A stretch of DNA of 64,000 nt from Megascapheus bottae. Lineage: Eukaryota > Chordata > Mammalia > Rodentia > Geomyidae. The notes beneath the pieces were generated by a model. That model was not told where the DNA came from, did not search any database, and was given only the letters and a program-made list of their open reading frames with translations. Shown in pieces: positions 12,165 through 23,751 of this stretch (position 1 is its first letter; each line of letters starts with the position of its first letter). Made by a program: the position numbers and the translations under genes. The DNA is taken from assembly GCA_024803745.1 (NCBI GenBank), contig JANJXV010000010.1:32917025-32981024 (forward strand), in the 5' to 3' direction.

Positions 12165-12174
12165 ATCAGGAAAA

Positions 12175-12849
12175 TATATTATTTTGCATTTTTCAAGCTA
12201 CTTCATAATGTGTGAAGAATGAATTAAAAGAGAGGCTGGACATATGAAGAAAACAACTCAAAAGACTGGTACTGTAGCCCACAGAGACTTGAAGCTCAGT
12301 GTGAGGAAGACCACTAGCACAAAACATGAAGAAGACACCAGTGCACAAGAGGATGATCTTGTCATTCTAAGACCCTTGACTGCCCACACCCTCGCATCCA
12401 CAGGAGACAGCACGGACTGCTCAACAGAGTCACATCCACCAGGGCCCAGTCCTGCACACACTTACTTTTAAAGTGTTTGCGTACCGAAGAAGACTTCCTG
12501 CTCGTCTCTACTTATCCTATCAGTGTCAAGCACACTGCCCGTGCTCATTTTATTGCCTTCCATTGCGCTTTATTCTCACCCAGATCCCCTTTATATAAAT
12601 TTGAGGTCTTTCCTAAATGTCTCTCTCTTTGTTTTCTCTTTCCTTCTTGGAAAATGTGTTTCCATTCACACAGTGACCCCTAGTATTGAGATGTATTTTC
12701 ATAGCTTTCCTTCTCCCCAGAGGATTTGCTATTTAAAGAACATAGGGCATCTTATTTTAATTGCTTCTGGTGTTTTGCACAAAGCCTTAAAAAGGAGCAT
12801 GAGTATGAGATCTGTAATCTGACCCGATGGACTCCAGAGCCTCATTCTT
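12175..12849. other. unassigned sequence, somewhat GC-richer than its surroundings
   Basis: An open frame of 75 codons (12244-12471 plus) and an overlapping minus frame (12258-12461) occur in a locally GC-richer patch. Neither shows a family signature, and antisense frames of equal length argue against coding. I see no repeat that I can name. Confidence 0.45.
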
Positions 12850-13060
12850 CACATTCACACTCCACACACACACAGATGTACTCCAATGCGCAGTTTTGTG
12901 GAAAAGACCCCACTATGACATGGCCCAGAAGGTCTTGCTCTGCCATATTCTTGATACGTTCTTTATGTTTTGTCTTTCTCATCTCTTTATCTTTCAAGAC
13001 TTAGCCAAAGTTCAATTGCTTTAACAAAGTATTTTTGTAACACCCTTCCCAAGGTACCAT
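12850..13060 (+). repeat. probable L2 LINE fragment
   Basis: The run TTCAAGACTTAGCCAAAGTT, then TTTTGTAACACCCTTCCCAA, follows the L2 3'-region pattern (CAAGTCTCAGCTCAAATGTC ... AAGCCTTCCCTGACC), with indels. Upstream TTCTCATCTCTTTAT also fits. Divergence is high and the left boundary is uncertain. Confidence 0.5.
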
Positions 13061-14181
13061 AGAAATGTAAAGTATTATACTTCATACAGTTCATGGAAAA
13101 TATTTAATATCACGCCAGACATGGCTAACATGTGAAAGTAAGTTAAGATAGAAGCTGTCAGCTGACACTGACAGAAGAAAAAGAGAGAAATGAAAATAGA
13201 CAAGAAATGACAAATTATTAATAGCTGATACTTGTCAGTTAGCAGAGGAAAAAAGTGGCTTCCCAAACTTGGCTGAATCTCTGATTAATAATGTTCATAA
13301 GATTAAAAGGCCTACATAAGCACAAAAGTAAACATGACAACTGCTGTGTTACTGTGTATACTCATGTCTTACTCTTCAATATGCACACAGGCTTACTCCT
13401 TGTGAAAACTAACAAGGAGAAAAAGAATTCATAAACTATAGACACAGATAGCAAGGGGAAATAATTCCAAAACTGTAGTTAATTTCTCTAGAGGAACAAG
13501 AAGATGCTATATAAAGAAACAATGACAGAATTTCTAAAAGAGCTCTTCAAAATTTAAAAAAAAAGATCATAGGAGACATCACAGACTCTCACTGGAAGAG
13601 TTCAACTGATCTCTTTCAGAAACTGAAACAAAACAACAAGACATGATATTTTTTCCTGTCTTTCAGTTAAATTAGGTCTAGCCTGTGAAGGCCGAATATA
13701 AGAAACTATAAGATAAAATGCAGAGTAGAATACTACCAAAGAAATAATGACACAAGACAAATTGTAAGAACTTGGAATTCAGGTAGGAATGCATCCACTA
13801 AAGGCCCAGATCAGTGAGTAAAAAACCTTTATGAAGGTGGGCATGTTGACAGAGAACCTTTCTAGGGCCGGTCAAAGAGGTCATGGGAGATTGAAATCGA
13901 AACGTATTTTCCTTATATGGAAAAGTTCCTGAGGTTAAGAAAATGAGGTTATCTTAATATAGAGAAATGAAAGAATGTTCTCTACATGGGTAGAAATCTC
14001 ATGTAGGAGTCCTTCACATTAGTCATATTTTATATTCAGCATAGATAAGACCATTAATTAGATAAGAGAATACTACTTCCTACTTAAATATTATTGAACT
14101 TTTAGTTCTTTTATACATTTTCTTGTTTTTTAAAGATAGCTAAAGATATTCAACCTCCTAAAAATATAATCTGTTGGGGTT

Positions 14182-14185
<4 letters not shown>
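13061..14185. other. unassigned AT-rich sequence
   Basis: No gene or confident repeat over about 1.1 kb. A-rich stretches near 13430-13760 have the style of old L1 sequence on the plus strand, but I could not place them in ORF1 or ORF2. Confidence 0.4.
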
Positions 14186-14224
<39 letters not shown>

Positions 14225-14262
14225 ACCAACATGTGCGCGTGCAGATACACACACACATACCA
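14186..14262. repeat. CA microsatellite, interrupted
   Basis: About 28 bases of perfect CA, then an ACACACCAACATGTGCGCGTGC interruption and a second short CA run. Alternating purine-pyrimidine sequence including GCGCGTGC. Confidence 0.95.
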
Positions 14263-14316
14263 CATTGCTTATGAGTAGATAATGTCTTGAAAATGTTCTA
14301 ATTATTAGGTTATTTT

Positions 14317-14509
14317 TTTTTTGCCAGTCCTGGGCTTGAGCTCAGGGCATGAGCACTGTCCTTGGACTTTCTCAAGGCTAGAGCTCTACCACTTGAGTCT
14401 CAGCACCACTTCCGGCTTTTTTCTAAGTATGTGGTACCGAGGAATCAAACCCGGGTCTTCATGCATGCTAGGCAAGCACTCTACCACTAAGCCAAACTCT
14501 CGGCCCCAA
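14317..14509 (-). repeat. IDL-Geo-like dimeric SINE with 14 bp target duplication
   Basis: The minus strand carries the intact ID-like head (GGCTTAGTGGTAGAGTGCTT, CCCGGGTTTGATTCC) and the right monomer (GGAAGTGGTGCTGAGACTCA, AGAAAGTCCAAGGACAGTGC). The tail is a T-run on plus at about 14312-14322. The direct repeat TATTAGGTTATTTT at 14303-14316 and 14510-14523 is perfect, which indicates a fairly recent insertion. Confidence 0.96.
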
Positions 14510-15007
14510 TATTAGGTTATTTTTAATTGCAGTATAGTCTTAATTTAGACATTAAACTAAGTTAAGCATGCTTCCGCTCCACACATGTTTCTAGCATTGT
14601 TTATGGTTAGTAGAAATGTATAATTCTAGTTTACATTTCTGATTTCATAATTGGTAGTAGTGAAAATTTTCACATTTATGCAAGTGAGACTGCTATTGCT
14701 TTGTGCATCACATATCAGGATGGTATATTTAGCTGCAGACATACAGACATTAATTACAAAGGACTAAGGACTAGCTGCAAATATTGATCTGGGATGACTT
14801 CTGTAACTGCTACAATAATAATTTTTCAATAAATTGATCCTTAAGTGAAGAAAGCATAGAATGTTTTCTCTGCTAAACTACATTGAATAATTATGACAAG
14901 GATTATGAGATTCCAGAAGATTTTTGAAGGAATTAATTAATAATTTTCTTCTGAATTCAGGTCCTCTTTATTCGACATTTTTAGCTAATCGTGACCAGGT
15001 ACATTAA

Positions 15008-15009
<2 letters not shown>

Positions 15010-15039
<30 letters not shown>
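15010..15039. repeat. AT microsatellite
   Basis: A perfect alternating TA run of 30 bases in otherwise unassigned AT-rich DNA. Confidence 0.95.
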
Positions 15040-15045
<6 letters not shown>

Positions 15046-15298
15046 TTGGGCCTATATCCAATTATTTGTCGAAACTACCCTTCTATCTAAGGAATCAGCA
15101 AATTTTTCTAGACTTTAACACCAGAAAAAAATAGAGTTAAGATAATGTATTCATATGGTCTCCATGAAATTTCATTGTCTTCTATCCAAATCCAGGAAGA
15201 AAAACTTTGCCAAAAAAAAAGACCCTCTCTAATGGACTTTGAAAGCTGCGGCACAATTTTAATTCTACAACGTATAACACAATAAAACTGTGCCATCA

Positions 15299-15471
15299 GG
15301 GCCAGGAGTTTGGCCTAGTGGTAGTTCAATTCCTTGCTACCATATACATAGAAAAAGCAGGAAGTTGTGCTGTGGCTTAAGTAATAGGGTTCTAGCCTTG
15401 GGAAAGCCCAACCAAGGACAGGGTTCAGGCTCTGAGTTCAAGCCCAGGACTGGCAAAAAAAAAAAAAAAAC
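15299..15471 (+). repeat. IDL-Geo-like SINE with a deletion in the left monomer
   Basis: The head begins normally (GGCCAGGAGTTTGGCCTAGT) but jumps from GGTAG directly to TTCAATTCC, losing about 32 bases between box A and box B that other copies have. The linker, right monomer (GGAAGTTGTGCTGTGGCTTA) and A16 tail are present. A perfect 11 bp direct repeat CTGTGCCATCA flanks it at 15288-15298 and 15472-15482. Confidence 0.94.
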
Positions 15472-15634
15472 CTGTGCCATCAAGTGACATAAGACATACT
15501 TGAATGGTTACATAGCAGGTGGGGTAGGATAACACAGACATGGATAGTCCAAATTAATTATTGAACCACTAGTAATTTGGGGTTTCTGTTGTAAAAATCC
15601 CTGGAGCCACTATTCATTTTATTTTTTTTCTTAT

Positions 15635-15738
15635 TTTTATATCTGAGTCTGGGACATAAGCTCAATATCTGCTCTTTTGCTCTTTTGCTCATTGGCTAAT
15701 ACTCTACCAATGGAGCCACCTCTTCAACCCCAACACTA
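15635..15738 (-). repeat. possible diverged tRNA-derived SINE fragment
   Basis: On the minus strand, AGAGGTGGCTCCATTGGTAGAGTATTAGCC resembles an ID/tRNA-like unit, and CTTATGTCCCAGACTCAGAT resembles its 3' portion. Contains a CTCTTTTG duplication. Family uncertain. Confidence 0.4.
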
Positions 15739-15739
15739 T

Positions 15740-17239
15740 TCATTGATCTCAGAGACAATATGTTGCTGATATTTTGGTATAGTTTTATTTCCAAAAGGAT
15801 TACACTACACAGCTAATAAAGTCAGTTGTTTAGGAAGATCGATCTCTAAGGTTTCCAACATGGAAGGCAGTTGCCAGCAGCATTCTGTCCATACAATTAT
15901 TGACTAACTCTGGACACAATTTTGCTTTCTAGTGGACCATGCTCCCAACTGTGTCACTGGATTTGACAGGACTGGGTCCAAGAAAATGTACTCTAACTCT
16001 TCGCCCAGTCACCTAAGACCTTTATTGGTCCATGTATAATGAGACAGGACTTTTGAACCAAAGACAGCTTCACAGCGTATGTACCAAAAGTGAGGCAAAT
16101 GATAGTTGAAGAAACATGTTAGACTTAAAAGAGGAGTGATTTTAGGAAAGTGGTCATACTTATCTGTTCATTTCAGTTATTATTTTCCAATGGTAAACAA
16201 AACACCATGAAGATTTTTGTTCTGGTACTTTGAAGAAATAGTAAAGCAATTTTGTACTGTGATTTCTTTTAAGAAACGTAAGTCAGAGAGCACACAAGAC
16301 ATATTTACGTTTGATGAATGTGGCTATTATGCACTTCATAAATGAAATACTTTTACTACTTCTAAGACCCAGGTCACCAAGACATAGCTAAATTGTTTAG
16401 GTGCTGGTGAATTGCTGTGAAAGTCCAAATCTTGTATTACAATTGCAAACAAGGGTAAGTTGCTCTTAGAAGTGAGACAGTGCTGAAAGGTTTATTCTTC
16501 CCAACCCCTTCTTCCTCTTCCTCTCTCTCTCAAGAATGGGTCATGGGAAATGAAATTTTTATAGAGAAAGGAGGTGGCAAATCTGATCAGCACTCAGTCC
16601 GTGGGGTTCCTGTATGGAAGATTTATATCTTCCAATTTTACCTAAGTGACCATTCTCCAATCGAGCCATGAAGACTATGTGCTCCTGCCATAAAAAGGGA
16701 AAATATTCTTTCTGAGACTTACAACTTTAAAAATGCATTCACCTAAAATATTCAGGTGATAAGCCATACATGTTGGAAGAACACATATAATAGTTATCAT
16801 TTTCTAGCTCAAGTCACACAGGTAAAATACAACTCTAAATAAATTGGCATGTGATATGAATTTTACCATGATATTTCTTGATGTGGACTTCATGACTGGA
16901 TCCACCTATTAGCTAAAGCAAATACTTTGAACTTTGCCAAATTTTTAATAATAAAGGGAGAGAGGCTGGTAGAGATCAATCTATTTTCCTAAATAAGGTA
17001 AGGTCATATTTTTTTAACTTTTCACAGAATATTTTCTTTTAGATTCTAAATAATGTGAACTTTGGTATTATAAATTTCAGTAAAATAATTTCAGTCCTGG
17101 TAGGTAGAAGAAAGAAGAGATAAAGGACTGTAGATAGAAGTTTGTGAATATCTTTGCTTTGTCAAATCTTGGAGATGGAGCATAATGTAAATGGTTCAAG
17201 TAGGTCTTCACAAAGCCACCCTCAGGCAGAAAACAGGAT
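15740..17239. other. unassigned sequence, no gene seen
   Basis: About 1.5 kb with no recognised repeat, exon or RNA gene. A 63-codon plus frame at 16480-16671 has no family features. Confidence 0.45.
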
Positions 17240-17345
17240 TCTAGTTTCCTAAGAAAAGGAACTGAGGCTTTAGGAGGTTAACTTCTCTTAAAGCATACAA
17301 TAAATGAATGCCAGGACTCCGGTTCTAGTCATGACAGATTGCTTG
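17240..17345 (-). repeat. MIR SINE fragment (minus)
   Basis: GGAACTGAGGCTTTAGGAGG then TTAACTTCTCTTAAAGCATACA and CAGGACTCCGGTTCTAGTC track the inverted MIR core (GGAAACTGAGGC...AGAGGTTAAG...TTGAACCCAGG). It is an ancient mammal-wide tRNA-derived SINE and is highly diverged. Confidence 0.7.
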
Positions 17346-17904
17346 TGAAGCCATAAGGCACATTACCATATCCTCCTGTTTCCCTTCTGTGTCACACTCT
17401 CCATGTTGATTAATTTGTAAACTTCAGCTTGTTAGTATAGAGTCAAAGAAATAGATATGAATGTTATTCAAACAAAGCAGAGTGAGGTACAGATTTTAAC
17501 ATCTTTACATAGAACCCCCCCTGATTTACAAGGCATAGACAAAGTTTATACATGAAATGATCAGATAGCCCATCTTAATTTTAGGTTATCTATCTAATTG
17601 AATGTGTCTGAGAAAAAATGAGTCCATAACTCTTAGAAGCCTGTTGTCCAAATATAAATAGTTGGCTATAAAAATTTTAAATGGAATACAGCAAAAAGTA
17701 AAATAACTCTAAAATGTTTGAGGGGCTGTGTGGAAAGATTCTAATGTTTTATAGATATGAGATGACTGTTTCTAATGATGAACAAGCCATTAGATACTTG
17801 AACATGGACTTGCCTGAGAAAGAAAGAAAAAGGTCAGCATTAAATGAGTTACAAAATTTAGCTATATTCTAGGCCATCGATAGGCTGGAGAGTTTTTGTT
17901 GGTG

Positions 17905-18162
17905 GTGAGAGTGGTTGTTTGTGGGGCTTAAACTAAGGGCCTGGGCACTGTTCCTGAGCTTGCTTTGCTCAAGGCTAGCTCTCTACTACTTTGAGCCACA
18001 GCACCACTTCTGGTTTTGTTTTGTTTTGTTTTGTTTTTCTGGTTAATTGGAGTTAAGTCTCGTGGATTTTCCTGCACAGGCTGGCTTTGAACTGTGATCT
18101 TCAGATCTTAAGCCTCTTGAGTAGCTAGGATCACAGGAGTGAGCCACTGGCACCCAGCTTGG
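17905..18162 (-). repeat. 7SL-headed dimeric SINE with internal GTTTT repeat
   Basis: The minus strand reads AGCTGGGTGCCAGTGGCTCA, CTGTGATCCTAGCTACTCAA, then an expanded AAAAC repeat in the linker (plus strand GTTTT repeat near 18015-18037), then the right monomer (AGAAGTGGTGCTGTGGCTCA). The expanded linker shows that the A-rich junction between monomers is unstable. Confidence 0.9.
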
Positions 18163-18540
18163 AGTGTCTTTTGGAATGCTGAGGGCCAGGGTTTGGGAAT
18201 TTTTTCATATGAAAGTCCAGATCATGGTCTGTCTGGAAACCGCTTAGCTCTGGCATTGTAGCATCAAAGCATGTAACGACAATACTTAAACCAAGATGAG
18301 GCTGAATGGGTTCAACCTGATTCACAATTCAGATGGTGGGCCAGATTTGACCACAAGATGTGGACTGCTGGCCTTTGGCTTAGGTGATTCTTTTGTGTAG
18401 AGGTGTGTGTCAAATGTGCTTGAGTATTATTTGCTAGATAATGAAGACATAGAAGGAAGACAATAGCATTGTAGTAATGCTAAAATCAAGAGCAAAATAA
18501 ATTTTAAGGACAGTAAATCAACATATAAGGAATATATCTT
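18163..18540. other. unassigned sequence
   Basis: No gene or confident repeat. A 64-codon minus frame (18131-18325) runs into the adjacent SINE. Confidence 0.45.
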
Positions 18541-18640
18541 GGGATAGGGATGTGGCTTAATGGTAGAATACTTGCCTTGAGCAAAAAGAAGCTCAGAGTC
18601 TGTGCCCAGGCCCTGAGTTCAAGCCCCAGGAGTGGGGAAA
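18541..18640 (+). repeat. lone copy of the shared SINE right monomer
   Basis: GGGATAGGGATGTGGCTTAA, TGGTAGAATACTTGCCTTGA, GCAAAAAGAAGCTCAGAGTC and GAGTTCAAGCCCCAGGAG form the right monomer alone, with neither the ID-like nor the 7SL-like head in front. It starts with GGGATAGGGATGTGG rather than the GGAAGTGGTGCTG seen in dimers. Box A (TGGCTTAATGG) and box B (AGTTCAAGCCC) are present. It could be a monomeric family, a 5'-truncated dimer, or a source-like unit. Confidence 0.75.
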
Positions 18641-18716
18641 AGAAGGAGAGAAGAGGAGAAGAGATGAGAGGAGAGGAGAGGAGAGGAGGGGAGAGGAGAG
18701 GAGAGGAGGAAAGGAA
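18636..18716. repeat. GAGAG purine microsatellite on a SINE tail
   Basis: About 80 bases of GAGAGGA/GAAGAGG purine repeat directly follow the lone right monomer, where its A-rich tail would be. Confidence 0.9.
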
Positions 18717-18724
18717 AAATAAAG

Positions 18725-19445
18725 AAACATTTCATACCATGTTAATTGTAACTTTGTTCACTGTGAAATCGAATTGTGTATCTAACAACCAATGAATGGA
18801 TTAAAGAAATTGCACACACACACCATAAAAATGAAATTATGGCATTTTTCAGGAATATGTATAGAATTAGAAATCATGTTGAGCAAGCTAAGGCAATCAC
18901 TAAACACTGAATGTTCTCACTCAGCCCCATTTGTAAGGAAATGGAAAGACTTAGAAAAAATCATATTAAGTAAAGTAAGCCAAACTCAAGGGAACATAGG
19001 CTCAATGGTTTCCCTCATTTGTCATAATCAGTAGAAACCTTGAGTTCTCCTAGTGGAGATTTCCAATAGAACAAAATCTAGATACATAAGGCCATATAGT
19101 ATGACACTAAATGTAAGGACCTCCAGGATATAGAAACAAAAGCCATATAATGAGTGATTGTTGTCCTTAATGTACTATGTTATTCTCTCATCTCTTTTGC
19201 TGTCCCTTGGTTATCTCAATTGTTACAATATTTCACCTTGTTATCTGATATATTTTATATATGATTAATTGGTTGTTTGAAATTGGATAGGGAAGGAGGG
19301 AAATCAAGATGAGTAGAGGGAGGGGGAGGGAAATGGGGACCAAGACATGAGAAAGGGTATCAATGTTTGTGAAGTAATGCACCTTCTATCTGGTGAATAT
19401 AATGTAACCCTTCTATTACTTACAATAAAAATATGTGGAAAAAAT
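18725..19445 (+). repeat. L1 3' end: last part of ORF2 plus 3' UTR
   Basis: ORF2 C-terminal coding is recognisable: the frame FVRKWKDLEKIILSKVSQTQ followed by a MVSLICHNQ stop (to about 19032), then a 3' UTR with the G-rich GGGAGGGGGAGGGAAATGGGG block and a final GGTATCAATG...CAATAAAAATA end. Upstream, 18840-18925 encodes a second, related motif (EIMLSKLRQ), so two L1 lineages may be joined here. 5'-truncated and inactive. Confidence 0.88.
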
Positions 19446-21426
19446 TAATATAGACACATCATGATGACAATGATGATGACAGCATTGGTAATGATATGGG
19501 CATGAAAGAAGCAATCAGCTGAAAGGAGATGGAAAGAATACTGAGGGTGAGGAAGATCAAAAACTATGCATGTGTCTATGTATTTGGTATAGTTAGAGAT
19601 ATATATTATACATATCATGTATGTGATATTATAGGAGAAATTTTTATGGCACTTTCTTATTCTGGCATTTTTATTATTGATTTATTTGTCTTTATTCCTT
19701 CTCTTATCATATATCTATATTACTTTCATCTTAAGGTAAATATTGAGGACATCTTCAGATAAATAGAAGTCAAATCATTAGGTTTCCTAAAGAACACATT
19801 AGTGGTTAATTTAAGATGTTGTTTCTATTTCGGTCTGTATAAAAATTAATTGCTCATATTTGTCCAGGTATTGAATTTTCTGAAAAAAATGTAAATAACA
19901 TAGTCCAATAGATCTAGTCTTAAGATTTATGTGAACTGATTAACTTTCAGACGTGATTCAGTTTAGGTCTTACCTTTTTTCCTGCTTGGTTTCTACAGTA
20001 AAACATTATAGACTAAGGGTTTATATGAGAAACAAAATGTTTCTTTAGATCAAGGTGCAAGTATATATGATCACTTTCTAGTAATGGATTTTCTTCTAGC
20101 TTTGGATTTCTGCCATTTTACTGTGTCCACTCATGGTAGGAGACAGTAAGTTCCTGAGTATCTCTCCCTTAAAGGGCATGAATTCCAAATTAGAGGATCC
20201 ACCCTTTTAATTTCATTTAAGCCTAATTATTGTTGAATGGTTTAGTCTCTAAATATCATGACATCAGAGGTTAAGCTTTTAACATTGCAGATCTCATAGA
20301 GTGCCAGTAGAAGGGTCTAGAAGGAGAAGAGAATTTCAAGACTAAAATAAAAATTTAATACTGAAAATGACTCTGCGCTGGAGATGGACACATTAATAAA
20401 AACTTTATATTACATTTTAAATATTTTATTAATATTATTTCAGCTGATAAATCATAATTGTATACCTGTACGGGACATAACGTACTAGTTTGAGTCCTGA
20501 ATCTAATGGTCTGCTTCAAACAACAAGTATCTTGATGATGAAGGTGCGTTCATGAAGTTGCCCTTATATGTTACTTGAAATTGAGTCACTTCTGTAAGAC
20601 TGGCAAACAGACTTGACTGCAGGGTTTATAAGAGGGAACCACTGCCTGCTTAGTAATTGAGTTTGGATTTTCATCAGAGGAGGAAATTGTCCTGCCAGTA
20701 AGTTTTCATCTTTGGTGAATGCCTTGTTCCAGTTTCTACCACAATACTGAGTACCAAAGTGACATTTGATTTGGTACAGGCTTTCTAGGGTTTTATTGCC
20801 AGGAAGAATTCTCCAGTCTCAGGCTCAGGAACACTCAAGGAAGATAACAAACAAAAGGAGTGAAGGAGGTGGTTGTATAATTATCTTTTGTCAGTAGCAT
20901 AGGTTCTAGTTTTTCAAAAACAGGCCATTTGTGACCCCACATTATCATTGATCACACCTGGTCTTGGTAGTGTCCTTTATTTTTTGCTGCTTTAATACTA
21001 ATGATAAGGTTTTCTTCCTCTTCTATAATTCACGATACACAGTGCATCAGCACTGTAGTTATTCCAAGAGACAGCAGGGTCTTGCATTTATTCCATTTTA
21101 TCACAAGGATGGCAAGCTTCTTACTAGTGGTGGTGTGCTTAATGCTGTTATGTATTATTTCCTCAGATGAACTCCAGTACTTAACTTTCTGCTTTAAAGT
21201 ACTGTGTTATGCTTAAAGCAATGCCAGCTTCTGTAGAGAGATTTCCCCAGAGCAAAGAATTCAAGTTTAATTAAACATGTTACCTTCCCATCACTGCTAC
21301 CCAAATGAGATTGGGTATATTAAGAGATTGTCAGGCATCAAATCTAGCTTGGAACTAACTTTTCGGTTTTGGAGGGCCAGTAGCTTCCTGAAATACATCA
21401 ACCTCCTTGAATAAACGAAAAGTAAT
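19446..21426. other. unassigned AT-rich sequence
   Basis: About 2 kb without a recognised gene, RNA or repeat. Frames of 68-77 codons at 19529-19762 and 20964-21216 are hydrophobic AT-rich chance frames. Confidence 0.45.
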
Positions 21427-21439
21427 TGATAAACAATAT

Positions 21440-21635
21440 TTTTTTTTGCCAGTCCTGGGCTTGAGCTCAGGGCTTGAGCACTGTCCTTGGACTTTCTCAA
21501 GGCTAGCACTCTACCACTGGAGCCTCAGCACCACTTCCGTCTTTTTGCTATGTATGTGGGGTACCAAGGAATCGAACCCGGGTCTTCGTGCATGCTAGGC
21601 AAGCATTCTACCATTAGGCCAACCTCCCGGCCCCA
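21440..21635 (-). repeat. IDL-Geo-like dimeric SINE with 12 bp target duplication
   Basis: The minus strand shows the full head (GGCCGGGAGGTTGGCCTAAT, CCCGGGTTCGATTCC) and right monomer (GGAAGTGGTGCTGAGGCTCC, AGAAAGTCCAAGGACAGTGC). The direct repeat GATAAACAATAT at 21428-21439 and 21636-21647 is perfect. Confidence 0.96.
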
Positions 21636-22029
21636 GATAAACAATATATTTTTAAAGTTTTAATTTAAGGTTTTTTTGTCTCTCTACTTTTTGGTATTAT
21701 CATTCTTCTTTTGTATTTTTTTCTATTCTGTAAAACATAAAATGACTTTAAAAGATATGCTTTAAAAATTAACTGCCTCAGTGTGTTAGAAAAGTTACAG
21801 TTTATTTCTATTCCTCATTGCCCCAGGAAAAGGTATTACAGAGATGCAATCCTATATCCCAAACCCCAGGAGGCAAATGTGTTCCAAAAAATCAGAATGG
21901 TTGGGATTTGAAAAGATAAGTTAAAGTTAGTAAATATTCTGCAGCTAAATGGCATCTACTATAGCATTTTGGAGGCGAGTAAAATAATACTTTTGGTGAG
22001 TTACATGAGTCAACATTTATTACACCACT

Positions 22030-22150
22030 CTACACCACAATGACTCATTTGTTAAATAAGGATAATGTCTGCTTCATAGATATTTAATGATGAGAATTAA
22101 ATGACATGCAACATGCACAAGTGTAACACAGTGCCAGGCATAAACAAGGT
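22030..22150 (+). repeat. MIR SINE fragment (plus)
   Basis: TGTTAAATAAGGATAATGTC, ATGAGAATTAAATGACATGC and AACACAGTGCCAGGCATAAA follow the 3' half of MIR (AAATGGGGATAATAATA...GAGGATTAAATGAGAT...CACAGTGCCTGGCACATAG). Confidence 0.8.
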
Positions 22151-22744
22151 ATGTGACAGTAATCAATGGTTCTACAGGAATTTTATTTTTGAGATCATTA
22201 TAGCTTTTTAATTAAAGGAAAATTATCCATAATGTGGGAGTCTTTGCAGTTAGTAAATCAGAGGAAGAGGTTCTGAATTCTGGTTACGTCCAATTGACCT
22301 TCAATCAGCAGCCCGGTGAGCATGCTCTACTTTTTCTTCAACCCTAAAGTGTTGTGCTATCCTGAATGAGTCATGGAAACACATCTGCTTCCCCCTCTGT
22401 GGGTTGACTTTTGTTCTTTAATTCAAGCATGTTGGAGGAAATTTTTGGGCTAAATGAAGGAAAAATCATGGCTCCAGCTACCAGGATCTGTTTCTAGAGA
22501 ATTCCTTTGAATATGTTGATTGAAAGACAAAACAAACAGAAAGGGCATACATATACACATTGAAAGGAAATATGCTACTCCTGCATGGATTGTACATGAA
22601 GGAATAGAATCTGTATGAATGACCAATATAAGGGAAGGATTCTCAATAAATATTGCTTTAGGTCATTTTTCACTAATTCACTCATTTGGTAATTTATTCA
22701 TTCAATAATTTACTCATTTACAGGGGCTGTGATTTTTTGAATGT

Positions 22745-22957
22745 CTTTTGTTGTTGGTGGTGGTGGTCACGGAACTCTTCAGCTCAAGGCTAGTCCTTAC
22801 CACTTGAACCACAGCATCGCTTCAGGCTTTCTGCTGGTTAATTGGAGATGAGAGTCTCACAGACCTTCATGCCACCCAGGCTGGCTTTGAATCATTATCC
22901 TCAGATCTCTCTCTCCTGAGTAGCTAGGGTTGTGGGGCATGAGTCAACAGCACCTGG
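22745..22957 (-). repeat. 7SL-headed dimeric SINE
   Basis: Minus strand: GGCCAGGTGCTGTTGACTCA, AACCCTAGCTACTCAGGAGA, TGTGAGACTCTCATCTCCAA, then the right monomer, truncated at its 3' end (GAAGCGATGCTGTGGTTCAA, TAGCCTTGAGCTGAAGAG). No clear target duplication. Confidence 0.88.
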
Positions 22958-23750
22958 CCTTATTTTCTTATAAGCCAGAAAATTGAGACTTCTTAAGATA
23001 GTGCACCTATTTTAGTTGCTTTTACAGAGAAGATGGAATTCAGGAGATATCTGTTCAGGAGTCATAAATAATAATTTTATTGGTAATCACTTTCACTGAA
23101 AACCCCCTATTATATTCCAAGTGCCTATGAAAAGGGGTGTACAACAGAGAAGTGTCAAAAGCTAGGATATATGTCTTGGGAGACCAATTGGTATGACAGA
23201 TTACAGGCAGTAATTATTTGCAACTAATGTGTTCACATATGTTTTTGCCAAGGTGGAGAAACCCATATTCAAACCTTAGACAGAATGCTATCTCAAATTC
23301 AAGATGCATATGTGGAATACTTCGGATCATATTACTATATCAGGCATGGAGTACAGTTACTAAAATGTTACAGCAGTAAAGAAGCCTCCCCCCAATTTCT
23401 CAATTTCCTTTGCTTGAAATGAAGAGCTTGGTAAAAAGAACTGACACCTCCCCATGAACTATAAACACTAGGACCAAAGTTCTCATCCTCTCACTCGGTC
23501 TGATTTTTCTGTTCAGCAAATAATTCTCCAGTTTTCCTTGAATACTCACAGTTTCCAGGCCTACTGTGAATAATTTTTTCAGACTTTATCTTATTCCCTT
23601 TGTGTGGAGATGGAGGTTTTGCTCATTCTTCCTTCTCCTGATCTATAGAATAACTCATACTTCTTGTCTGAGATTATTTGTTCCTATCTGTGAAAGATTA
23701 ACTTCCTAAGGCATGGATAAGTACCCCATTAAGTGCTCACATAGCACCTG
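22958..23750. other. unassigned sequence
   Basis: No gene or repeat that I can name over about 800 bases. Confidence 0.45.
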
Positions 23751-23751
23751 T

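Noticed and set aside
12244..12471. 75-codon hydrophilic plus-strand frame
   Set aside because: A minus-strand frame of similar length covers the same bases, and no homology or splice structure is visible.
14186..14262. CA repeat as a regulatory Z-DNA element
   Set aside because: Dinucleotide repeats of this size are common in mammals, and nothing nearby suggests a promoter.
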